Of a stretch of 21,024 nucleotides of DNA, positions 14,515-21,024 are shown one piece after another. The translations under genes were made by a program, and so were the position numbers. Origin of the DNA: Pseudomonadota bacterium (GTDB lineage: Bacteria; Pseudomonadota; Alphaproteobacteria; Rhizobiales; Beijerinckiaceae); assembly GCA_023423995.1 (NCBI GenBank), contig JAFAEL010000036.1:1-21024 (forward strand), read 5' to 3'. The notes under the pieces were generated by a model. It was not told the origin of the DNA, did no database searches, and saw only the letters and a program-made list of their open reading frames with translations. Within the stretch, counting starts at the first letter, position 1. Each line of letters opens with the position of its first letter.

Positions 14515-14546
14515 CGACATCGCTCTCCGCCGATCCGTCAGACGAG
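14506..14546 (+). promoter_or_regulatory. 11-bp stem-loop over the stop codon and the receptor's ribosome-binding site
   Basis: CTCGTCTGACG (14506-14516) pairs perfectly with CGTCAGACGAG (14536-14546), with a 19-base loop. The left arm contains the TGA of the Cys/His-rich gene (14512-14514). The right arm overlaps the GAGG (14544-14547) that precedes the receptor ATG at 14553. Ribosomes reaching the upstream stop would melt the stem, so receptor translation may depend on translation of the small gene. Confidence 0.5.
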
Positions 14547-14552
14547 GTTTCC

Positions 14553-16640
14553 ATGTTGCCTGAATTCTCTCGCGGCGCGCTCTGCGTGGCCGCCCTGTCA
14601 TGTGCGCTTGCCCCCGCGCCCGTCTTCGCCCAGGCCGAGACGGCCCTGCCCGAGATCACGGTCCAGGGTGCCGGTGTGCCGAACGGTTCGCTCACGGTGC
14701 CGAGCGTCGAAGCCCAGCGCGCCCAGCTCGAGTCGATCGTCGGCTCGGTCGAGTTCATCGACGCGCGAAGCTTCGAGAACCGCTACACCAACAACATCAC
14801 GGACGTGGTGAAGGACACGCCGGGCGTCTACGCGCAGACGCGCTACGGCCAGGAGGTCCGCTTCTCGATCCGCGGCTCGGGCCTCGCCCGCGGCTTCCAT
14901 GCCCGTGGCGTCGAGATCCTGCAGGACGGGATCCCGTTCAATTCCGCCGACGGCTCGGGCGACTACTACCAGATCGACCCGCTCGCGCTGCGCTCGGCCG
15001 AAATCTACAAGGGCGGCAACGCGCTTCTCTTCGGCTCGTCGGTGCTCGGCGGTGCCGTCAATTTCGTGACGCCGACGGCCTTCACGGCCCTGGCGCCGGC
15101 GTTCGTGCGCATCGAAGGCGGCTCCTTCGGGGCCTTCCGGGCCAACGCGCAGTTCTCCGGCATATCGGGGGATGCCGACGCGCTCCTCAACGTCACGCAA
15201 TCCCACCAGGACGGGTTCCGGCAGCACCAGAACCAGGACTACACGCAGATCAACGCCAATCTCGGCTACCGCTTCGCGCCGGGGATCGAGACGCGCTTCT
15301 ATCTCGGCATCTACGAGACGCGGCAGAAGCTTCCCGGAACGCTGAGCCTCACGGATGCGCTGAACTTCCCGACGCGCGCCAGCCTCGCGGCCATCACCGG
15401 GAACCAGGCGCGGAACGTCTCGACCCAGCGGCTCGCGAACCGAACCACCTTCGAGCTCGATATCGGCAAGCTCGACCTCGATACCTGGCTGCTCCACAAG
15501 AGCCTCTACCACCCGATCTTCCTGGTGATCGACCAGGACGGATGGACCTACGGGATCGCGCCGCATTGGGGCGGCACCTTCGATATCGGCGGGTATCGCA
15601 ACGACCTGGTTGTCGGAGCGCGCTATTTCGGCGGCACGAACTCCGCGCTGCAATTCGTGAATATCGGCGGCAACCGCGGCGCCCGGACCGCTGATGCCCG
15701 CCAGATCGCGAACAATTACCAGGCCTTCATCGACAACAAGTTCTGGCTCACCCCGGAACTCGCCCTGATGGCAGGGGCAAAGCTCTTCCGCGACGAGCGC
15801 GATTTCGAGAACCGGTTCACGTCCCCCGTCCGCACCGCGAGCCGCACGTATGACGGGTTCAGCCCGAAAGTCGGGGTGCTCTGGCAACCGGCCCCGACGG
15901 TCCAGGTGTTCGCGGACCTGACGAAGTCGCGCGACGTTCCGGATTTTTCCGATCTCGCGCAATCGAACCTGAACGGCCTGACCTTCGTGCCGCTGCAGCA
16001 GCAGCGCGCCTGGACGGGCGAGGTCGGCACCCGAGGGTCTTGGGATCGGTTCCGCTGGGACCTGACCTTCTACCGGTCGGCAGTCCGGGACGAACTGATC
16101 AACTACAGCACCAACGCCGCCCTCGGCATCCCGGCCGCGACCTTCAATGCCGACAGGACCGTGCATCAGGGCATCGAGTTCGGCGGCGCGGTCGACCTCG
16201 TGCGCGACGTCTCGGGGCCGGGCGCCGGCGACACGGTCACGCTCGCCCAGGTCTGGACCTGGAACGACTTCCGCTTCGTCGGCGACCGCGTCTACGGCAA
16301 CAATCGTCTCGCCGCGATTCCCGAGCACGTCCTGCGCACGACGCTGTCCTATACGCGGCCGGACGGGTTCTTCTTCACCCCCTCGGTGGATTGGGTGCCG
16401 CAGGGAGCCTTCGCCGACTTCGCCAATACGCTGCGCACCCCGGGCTACGCGCTCTTCGGCATCCGGACGGGCACGAACCTGCCGAACGGCGTGACGATCT
16501 TCGTCGATGCGCGCAACCTGACGAACGAGCGCTACATCAGCGATTTCGGCGCGATCACCGACGCCCGCCTCGTTTCGACCGCCATCTTCTATCCGGGGGA
16601 GGGGCGCAGCGTGTACGCGGGAATGCGCTACGCCTTCTAG
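14553..16640 (+). CDS. TonB-dependent outer-membrane receptor
   Basis: A 695-residue outer-membrane active transporter that uses TonB/ExbBD energy to import a chelated metal, heme or other nutrient. The signal peptide ends APVFA-QAE (about residue 26). A TonB-box-like stretch LPEITVQG (about 31-39) follows. The plug domain (about 62-185) shows TNNITDVVKDTPGVY, VRFSIRGSGLARGFHARGVEILQDGIP and SAEIYKGGNALLFGSSVLGGAVNF. The rest is a beta-barrel with alternating aromatic strands, a C-terminal signature ARNLTNERYIS, and a final Phe (GMRYAF). The length is typical. The sequence resembles FecA/siderophore-type receptors, but the ligand cannot be told. The neighbouring Cys/His protein hints at a metal. 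Confidence 0.92.
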   Translation: MLPEFSRGALCVAALSCALAPAPVFAQAETALPEITVQGAGVPNGSLTVPSVEAQRAQLESIVGSVEFIDARSFENRYTNNITDVVKDTPGVYAQTRYGQEVRFSIRGSGLARGFHARGVEILQDGIPFNSADGSGDYYQIDPLALRSAEIYKGGNALLFGSSVLGGAVNFVTPTAFTALAPAFVRIEGGSFGAFRANAQFSGISGDADALLNVTQSHQDGFRQHQNQDYTQINANLGYRFAPGIETRFYLGIYETRQKLPGTLSLTDALNFPTRASLAAITGNQARNVSTQRLANRTTFELDIGKLDLDTWLLHKSLYHPIFLVIDQDGWTYGIAPHWGGTFDIGGYRNDLVVGARYFGGTNSALQFVNIGGNRGARTADARQIANNYQAFIDNKFWLTPELALMAGAKLFRDERDFENRFTSPVRTASRTYDGFSPKVGVLWQPAPTVQVFADLTKSRDVPDFSDLAQSNLNGLTFVPLQQQRAWTGEVGTRGSWDRFRWDLTFYRSAVRDELINYSTNAALGIPAATFNADRTVHQGIEFGGAVDLVRDVSGPGAGDTVTLAQVWTWNDFRFVGDRVYGNNRLAAIPEHVLRTTLSYTRPDGFFFTPSVDWVPQGAFADFANTLRTPGYALFGIRTGTNLPNGVTIFVDARNLTNERYISDFGAITDARLVSTAIFYPGEGRSVYAGMRYAF

Positions 16641-16693
16641 CAGCCCGCTGCCGTGCTGCCGGACGGCTTGTTGCAGGGGCGGAACACGGCTAC

Positions 16694-16717
16694 CCCGGGC
16701 GGCAGAGATTGCCCGGG
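16694..16717 (+). repeat. 7-bp inverted repeat just before paaG
   Basis: CCCGGGC (16694-16700), a 10-base loop, and GCCCGGG (16711-16717). The right arm runs into the paaG Shine-Dalgarno GGGAGGAG (16715-16722). It could be an end for the receptor transcript or a modest brake on paaG translation. Confidence 0.3.
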
Positions 16718-16725
16718 AGGAGACG

Positions 16726-17508
16726 GTGGAAACGCCTGTTTTGGTCGAAACGCGGGAGGGCTGGCGCAAGCTCACCCTGAACCGGCCCGAGAAGCTGAAT
16801 TCCTTTACGGTCGAGCTCCACCGGGCGCTCGCCTCCGCCCTCGACGAGGCGGCAGCGGACGAGACCTGCCGGGCGGTGCTGCTGACCGGGGCAGGGCGCG
16901 GCTTCTGCGCAGGTCAGGACCTCGAGGCCGTGTCGAGCGATGCGGCCGGCGTCGGCAACCTCCTGGCGGATTTCTACAACCCGCTGGTCCGGAAAATCCG
17001 CTCGCTGCCGAAGCCGATCGTGTGCGCCGTCAACGGCGTCGCGGCAGGCGCGGGAGCGAATGTGGCCTTCGCGTGCGACATCGTCCTCGCCGCCAAACGG
17101 GCGAGGTTCATCCAGGCTTTCGCGAAGATCGCGCTGGTGCCGGATTCCGGCGGGACCTGGTTCCTGCCGCGGCTCGTCGGCGAGGCGCGCGCCCGCGCCC
17201 TGGCTCTGACGGGCGAGGCGGTCTCGGCCGAGCAGGCCGAAAGCTGGGGCATGATCTGGCGCGCGGTCGGGGACGAGGCCCTCATGGACGAGGCCGAGAA
17301 GCTCGTCGCGCATCTGGCGACGCAGCCGACGGCGGCGCTCGGCCTGATCAAGCGGGCGCTCGAGGCATCCGCCGACAACTCGCTCGACGTACAGCTCGAC
17401 CTCGAGGCCGAACTGCAGAAGCAGGCCAGTTTGCTGCCGGACCACGCCGAAGGCGTCGCCGCCTTCGTGGAGAAGCGTCCGGCCCGGTTCACGGGGCGCA
17501 AAGCATGA
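16726..17508 (+). CDS. paaG: PaaG: 1,2-epoxyphenylacetyl-CoA isomerase
   Basis: A 260-residue crotonase-fold enzyme that isomerises the ring epoxide of phenylacetyl-CoA to the oxepin-CoA used by PaaZ. Motifs: NRPEKLNSF (19-27), the oxyanion-hole segment TGAGRGFCAGQDL (54-66), NGVAAGAGANVAFACDIVLAA (103-123), and FAKIALVPDSGGTWFLPRLVG (132-152), where Asp140 sits at the position used for catalysis in PaaG-type enzymes. SAEQAESWGMIW is also typical of PaaG. The start is GTG with a strong GGGAGGAG Shine-Dalgarno. The last bases overlap the paaI start (ATGA), so the two are translationally coupled. Another crotonase of the pathway (PaaF, a hydratase) is less likely because of the Asp motif and the coupling to paaI. 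Confidence 0.9.
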   Translation: METPVLVETREGWRKLTLNRPEKLNSFTVELHRALASALDEAAADETCRAVLLTGAGRGFCAGQDLEAVSSDAAGVGNLLADFYNPLVRKIRSLPKPIVCAVNGVAAGAGANVAFACDIVLAAKRARFIQAFAKIALVPDSGGTWFLPRLVGEARARALALTGEAVSAEQAESWGMIWRAVGDEALMDEAEKLVAHLATQPTAALGLIKRALEASADNSLDVQLDLEAELQKQASLLPDHAEGVAAFVEKRPARFTGRKA

Positions 17509-17951
17509 GCGAGGACGAAGTGGAGAACGGGCCGGATCTCGACGCGATCGCGCGCGCATCGGCCGACGCCATGTGGGCGAAGGATCCGGCGAGCGCCGGG
17601 CTCGGCATGCATCTGCTCGACATCGGACCGGGCTATGCCCTGATGACGATGGAGATCACGGCCGCCATGACGAACGGCCACGACACGGCGCATGGCGGCT
17701 TCATCTTCAGCCTTGCCGATTCCGCCTTCGCGTTCGCGTGCAACAGCCATGGCGACAGGGCCGTGGCGCAGCATTGCGCGATCACGTTCATTCGCCCGGG
17801 CAAGCTTGGCGATAGACTTGTCGCCGCCGCGCATGAAGTATCCCGGACCGGCCGGTCCGGCATCTACGATGTCCAGGTCTCCGTTTCCGACGAGGTCATC
17901 GCCGAGTTCCGCGGCCATTCGCGAACGGTCGGAGGCAGCTGGGTCGAGTAG
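17505..17951 (+). CDS. paaI: PaaI: hydroxyphenylacetyl-CoA thioesterase
   Basis: A 148-residue hot-dog thioesterase that frees CoA from dead-end aromatic-CoA esters made when the epoxide pathway stalls. The family core is clear: MTNGHDTAHGGFIFSLADSAFAFACNS (55-81), with the HGG turn and Asp72, matching the E. coli PaaI block closely, then AITFIRPGKLGDRLVAAAHEVSRTGRSGIYDVQV. The ATG overlaps the paaG stop by four bases. The frame is open far upstream inside paaG, but the start at 17505 is set by the overlap and the family length. Confidence 0.92.
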   Translation: MSEDEVENGPDLDAIARASADAMWAKDPASAGLGMHLLDIGPGYALMTMEITAAMTNGHDTAHGGFIFSLADSAFAFACNSHGDRAVAQHCAITFIRPGKLGDRLVAAAHEVSRTGRSGIYDVQVSVSDEVIAEFRGHSRTVGGSWVE

Positions 17952-18034
17952 TCTCGAATTCTGCGCCCGTTTTGATGACGGAACTATCTCCGCCCCGCCG
18001 ACTTGCCGAAGGTAACCTTCTACGGAGGCAGCGG

Positions 18035-18415
18035 ATGAAGAGACTTTTCTTTGCGACTGCGGCGCTGTCGCTCGCGGCGGCGGCCCCTGCTTGGGCTCAG
18101 TCGGGCTACCCGGGCGGCCCGATGGGCTACCAGGGCGAGCCGATGAGCAACCAGTCGTGCGTGATGAACGGCCAATTCGTTCCTTGCCCTCCCGGGGGAG
18201 GCGTGCGGCCTGAATCCATGCCGCCGAATCCCTTCATGGTCCCGGGCATGGCCGTCGGCGGAGCCGTGGGTGCCGTCGGGGGCGCTGTCGTTGGGGCCGG
18301 GCGCGGAATGGCGGCCGGCGCCGAGGCGATGGATCCCAACGCCGAGCGCCGCATGACGGCGCGCGAGCGGCGCGAGTATCAGCGCATGATGCGCCGCCAG
18401 CAGCAGAATATGTGA
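18035..18415 (+). CDS. Small exported glycine-zipper protein, function unknown
   Basis: A 126-residue protein that I cannot name. The signal peptide MKRLFFATAALSLAAAAPAWA is cleaved before Gln22. A Gly/Pro/Met-rich segment with two cysteines follows (SCVMNGQFVPCPPGG), then a glycine-zipper-like hydrophobic stretch (PGMAVGGAVGAVGGAVVGAG, about 76-95), and a charged, Arg-rich C-terminal helix (ERRMTARERREYQRMMRRQQQ). It could insert into or span the envelope through the glycine zipper. ATG 18035 is chosen for the signal peptide and a GGAGG seven bases upstream; the frame opens at 17972 but that part lacks a signal. It is convergent with paaK. Confidence 0.7.
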   Translation: MKRLFFATAALSLAAAAPAWAQSGYPGGPMGYQGEPMSNQSCVMNGQFVPCPPGGGVRPESMPPNPFMVPGMAVGGAVGAVGGAVVGAGRGMAAGAEAMDPNAERRMTARERREYQRMMRRQQQNM

Positions 18416-18421
18416 TCGGTT

Positions 18422-18445
18422 GCCGGGCGGCTTCGGCCGCCCGGC
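18422..18445. terminator. Bidirectional hairpin terminator between the small exported gene and paaK
   Basis: GCCGGGCGGC, loop TTCG, GCCGCCCGGC: a perfect 10-bp stem with a stable UUCG-type tetraloop in the 37-bp gap between two converging genes. It has no long T-tract, but its position and strength make a transcription end likely. Confidence 0.7.
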
Positions 18446-18452
18446 GCCTTCC

Positions 18453-19781
18453 TCAGGCGCGCAGGCGCTTGTCGACGACCCGCTTCGCCTTGCCCATCGA
18501 GCGCTCGAGCGTACCCGGCGGCTGGATCGATACCCGCGCCGTGATGCCGATCGTGCCCTTGATTTGGGTCGCGAGCTTCTCCGCGTGATAGTCGAGCGAC
18601 GCGGGGTCCCAGGAATTGTGCCGGGCCTCGGCGAGGATCGTCATCTCGTCCATCCGGCCCTGCCGCGTCAGCTCGATCAGGAAATGCCCGCCGCACCATT
18701 CGCAGGCGAGCAGCGCCTCCTCGATCTGCGTCGGAAAGACGTTGACGCCGCGCAGGATGATCATGTCGTCCGAGCGGCCGGTGACCTTCTCCATCCGGCG
18801 CATGGAGGCGCGCGCCGTCCCCGGCAGCAGCCGCGTCAGGTCGCGCGTCCGGTAGCGGATGATCGGGAACGCCTCCTTGGTGAGCGAGGTGAAGACGAGC
18901 TCGCCGAGCTCGCCGTCCGGCAGGACCTCGCCCGTCGCGGGATCGATGATCTCCGGATAGAAATGGTCCTCCCAGATGTGGAGGCCGTCCTTCGTCTCCA
19001 CGCTCTCCTGGCTGACGCCCGGCCCGATCACCTCCGACAGGCCGTAGATGTCGACCGCATCCATGCCGAACGCGTCCTCGATCTCGGCCCGCATGGCGTT
19101 CGTCCAGGGCTCCGCCCCGAAGATGCCGACCTTCAGCGAACAGTCGCGCGGATCGACGTTCTGGCGGCGGAATTCGTCCAGGATCGCCAGCATGTAGCTC
19201 GGCGTGACCGTGATCACGTCCGGCCGGAAATCCGTGATCAGCTGGACCTGGCGCTCCGTCATGCCGCCCGAGATCGGCACGACCGTGAGGCCCAGCTTCT
19301 CCGCCCCCTGGTGGATGCCGAGCCCGCCTGTGAAGAGCCCGTAGCCATAGGCGTTGTGGATGAGCTCGCCCGGGCGGGCGCCGGCGAGCCGGAGCGAGCG
19401 CGCCATCACCTCCGCCCAGACCTCGAGGTCGCCCCGCGTATAGCCGACGACGATCGGCTTGCCGGTCGTGCCCGAGGAGGCGTGCAGCCGGAGCAGCTTT
19501 TCGCGGGGCTCGGCGAAGAGGCCGAACGGGTAGTTGTCGCGAAGGTCCGTCTTCACCAGGAAGGGGAACTTCGAGAGGTCCGACAGCTCCTTGAGGTCGG
19601 ACGGATGCACGCCCGCCCTGTCGAAGCCGGACCGGTAATGCGGGACCTTCTCGTAGGCGCGGGAGAGCGTCGTCCGGAGCCGGTCCGTCTGCACCGCCCG
19701 CAACTCGTCGCGGCTCATCCGCTCGGCCGGATCGAGTTCCGCTTCGCCCACCAGATTCAGGGCCGGTTGTCCCAGCGCCAT
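18453..19781 (-). CDS. paaK: PaaK: phenylacetate-CoA ligase
   Basis: A 442-residue adenylate-forming enzyme that activates phenylacetate with ATP and CoA, the first step of the pathway. Motifs: the P-loop HASSGTTGKPIVVGYT (100-115), DIYGLSEVIGPGVSQE (the Y-G-x-[ST]-E adenine-site block), YRTRDLT, and the C-terminal lid with GRSDDMIILRGVNVFPTQIE and the catalytic Lys near MGKAKRV. The length matches PaaK. The start at 19781 (MALGQPALNL) has GGGGAGGAA upstream; an in-frame extension to 19871 runs through the palindromic repeat and is not coding. It lies about 110 bp downstream of paaE on the same strand. Confidence 0.95.
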   Translation of the reverse strand: MALGQPALNLVGEAELDPAERMSRDELRAVQTDRLRTTLSRAYEKVPHYRSGFDRAGVHPSDLKELSDLSKFPFLVKTDLRDNYPFGLFAEPREKLLRLHASSGTTGKPIVVGYTRGDLEVWAEVMARSLRLAGARPGELIHNAYGYGLFTGGLGIHQGAEKLGLTVVPISGGMTERQVQLITDFRPDVITVTPSYMLAILDEFRRQNVDPRDCSLKVGIFGAEPWTNAMRAEIEDAFGMDAVDIYGLSEVIGPGVSQESVETKDGLHIWEDHFYPEIIDPATGEVLPDGELGELVFTSLTKEAFPIIRYRTRDLTRLLPGTARASMRRMEKVTGRSDDMIILRGVNVFPTQIEEALLACEWCGGHFLIELTRQGRMDEMTILAEARHNSWDPASLDYHAEKLATQIKGTIGITARVSIQPPGTLERSMGKAKRVVDKRLRA

Positions 19782-19798
19782 CGTGTTTCCTCCCCTTG

Positions 19799-19883
19799 TC
19801 ATCGCCGGGCTTGTCCCGGCAATCCCGATCGTTCTCGGGCTAGCGCTTCCTGATCGGGGTGGCCGGGACAAGCCCGGCCATGA
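19799..19883. repeat. Paired REP-like palindromes between paaE and paaK
   Basis: Two 32-bp arms (19799-19830 and 19852-19883) match as inverted copies at 29 of 32 positions around a 21-base centre. Each arm holds the smaller palindrome GCCGGGCTTGTCCCGGC or its complement. This is the dispersed intergenic palindrome common in Hyphomicrobiales genomes (from general knowledge). In the paaE-paaK message it could form a long stem and change the ratio of the two proteins. Confidence 0.7.
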
Positions 19884-19893
19884 CCCCGGATGC

Positions 19894-20970
19894 TCACATC
19901 TGATCGTAGTCGATCACCACCCGGTCCGTCTTCGGGTGGGACTGGCAGGTCAGCACGAAGCCGGCCTCCGTCTCCCAGGGCTCGAGCGAGTAGTTGAGGT
20001 CCATCGTGACCTCGCCGTCCACGACCTTGGCCCGGCAGGTGGAGCACATGCCGCCCTTGCAGGCGTAGGGCAGGTCCATCCCGGCCCGGAGGGCCGCGTC
20101 CAGGATTGCCTCGCCGGCGTGGACGGGCACGTCGCGGCGCTTGCCGTCCACGATCAGGGAGGCCGTACGGGACGGCGCATCCTCTGCCGGGGCGGGCGGC
20201 TTCGGCCGCGCCTTGCCGCCGAACTCCGACACGAAGCGCTCGACATGGATGCGCTCGGGCGGCAGCCCGAGTTCCGCGCAAGCGGCCTCGACCGCCTCGC
20301 TCATCCCCAGCGGGCCGCAGATGAAGACGTGGTCGACCGCGCTGGCCGGCACGATGCGGGTCAGCAGGAGCCTGGTCTTGTCCGCATCGAGCCTGCCGTT
20401 GAGGACCGCGATGTCCTGCTCCTCCTGGCTGAGGACGTGGAAGACCGAGAGGCGGCCGAGATAGCGATCCTTCAGCTCCTCCAGGGCCGTCCGGAACAGC
20501 ATGTCGGCCATCGACCGGTTGCCGTAGAACAGGAAGAAGCGGCTCCCGGGCTCGCGCGCCAGCACGCCCCGGACGATCGACAGGATCGGCGTGATGCCGG
20601 ACCCGGCCGCGAAACCCGCATAGGTCCGCCCCTCGCTCGCCGGCCCGATCTGGCCGAAGCGGCCGGTCGGCGTCATCACGTCGATGACGTGCCCGGTTTG
20701 CAGCGCCTCGTTGGCGAAGCTCGAGAAGACCCCGCTCTCGACCCGCTTCACGCCGATCCGCAACTCGCCCTCGTCCGGGCCCGAGCAGATCGAATAGGAG
20801 CGCCGGACCTCCTCGCCGTCGAGCCTCGTGCGCAGCGTCAGGTACTGGCCGGGCTCATAGGCGTAATCCGCCGCGAGCTCCGCCGGGATGTCGAACGCGA
20901 TCGACACCGCATCCGGCGTCTCGCGCCGCACGTCCCGGATCGTGAGCGGGTGGAAGCGGGGCGGGATCAT
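19894..20970 (-). CDS. paaE: PaaE: phenylacetyl-CoA 1,2-epoxidase reductase subunit
   Basis: A 358-residue flavin/iron-sulfur reductase that passes electrons from NADPH to the di-iron PaaA subunit of the ring epoxidase. Domains in order: FAD-binding ferredoxin-reductase fold (about 8-110) with RSYSICSGP (57-65); NAD(P) domain (about 112-235) with GFAAGSGITPILSI (119-132) and FICGPLGMSEAV (217-228); and a plant-type 2Fe-2S domain (about 270-358) with Cys304, Cys309, Cys312 and Cys342 (C-x4-C-x2-C-x29-C). The start has GGGAGGA upstream. It is the gene before paaK on the minus strand; paaABCD would be expected upstream, beyond the window edge (inference). Confidence 0.95.
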   Translation of the reverse strand: MIPPRFHPLTIRDVRRETPDAVSIAFDIPAELAADYAYEPGQYLTLRTRLDGEEVRRSYSICSGPDEGELRIGVKRVESGVFSSFANEALQTGHVIDVMTPTGRFGQIGPASEGRTYAGFAAGSGITPILSIVRGVLAREPGSRFFLFYGNRSMADMLFRTALEELKDRYLGRLSVFHVLSQEEQDIAVLNGRLDADKTRLLLTRIVPASAVDHVFICGPLGMSEAVEAACAELGLPPERIHVERFVSEFGGKARPKPPAPAEDAPSRTASLIVDGKRRDVPVHAGEAILDAALRAGMDLPYACKGGMCSTCRAKVVDGEVTMDLNYSLEPWETEAGFVLTCQSHPKTDRVVIDYDQM

Positions 20971-21005
20971 GGCCGCGATCCTCCCTCGCGAAGCGGGGGA
21001 GGGGG

Positions 21006-21022
21006 ACCGCCCGAAGGGCGGT
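21006..21022. repeat. Hairpin upstream of paaE
   Basis: ACCGCCC, loop GAA, GGGCGGT, a perfect 7-bp stem. It is preceded by a looser CTCCCTCGC-gaa-GCGGGGGAG stem at about 20980-21001. The pair lies just upstream of paaE at the window edge and may separate it from a preceding paa gene. Confidence 0.45.
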
Positions 21023-21024
21023 GG

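Noticed and set aside
14598..16775. A 725-codon open minus-strand frame
   Set aside because: It is antisense to the TonB-dependent receptor, with composition typical of an antisense frame of high-GC coding DNA.

Overview
The window is about 21 kb of GC-rich, densely packed chromosomal DNA. The layout fits an alphaproteobacterium, most likely of the order Hyphomicrobiales (Methylobacterium, Microvirga or Bosea-like): high GC, REP-like palindromes of the GCCGGGCTTGTCCCGGC type between genes, a ring-1,2-epoxide phenylacetate pathway, and an amino-acid-type ABC operon linked to an FAD amine oxidase. The genus is an inference; no marker gene in the window fixes it.

Left part (1-6975): the N-terminus of an exported protein (minus), an AI-2E/PerM-family membrane protein with an unusual C-terminal extension (plus), moeB ending tail to tail with it (minus), and a minus-strand operon reading substrate-binding protein, permease, ATPase, FAD-dependent oxidoreductase. 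The operon looks like an uptake-and-oxidise unit for an amine or amino acid.

Middle (6976-8578): a 1.5 kb insertion at the 3' end of tRNA-Arg(TCG). It is bounded by a perfect 18-bp direct repeat (6976-6993 and 8503-8520) and has 10-bp inverted repeats just inside both ends. It has no integrase. Its contents are a 245-residue protein whose last residues copy the C-terminal tip of single-stranded-DNA-binding protein (DLDDDIPF), a relic of a phage-type DNA methyltransferase, and repeat-rich noncoding DNA next to the tRNA. This is the most unusual part of the window.

Right part (8579-21024): an exported LysM/L,D-transpeptidase, then genes of phenylacetate catabolism in three groups: paaZ (minus), paaG-paaI (plus, overlapping), and paaE then paaK (minus). 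Between them lie an exported choloylglycine-hydrolase/penicillin-V-acylase-like Ntn amidase, a small exported protein of unknown role, a small Cys/His-rich membrane or exported protein coupled to a TonB-dependent receptor, and a small exported glycine-zipper protein. PaaK activates phenylacetate to its CoA ester, PaaE feeds electrons to the epoxidase (other subunits not in this window), PaaG isomerises the epoxide to the oxepin, PaaZ opens and oxidises the ring, and PaaI rescues CoA from dead-end thioesters. Several convergent gene pairs are separated by perfect hairpins that can serve as terminators.
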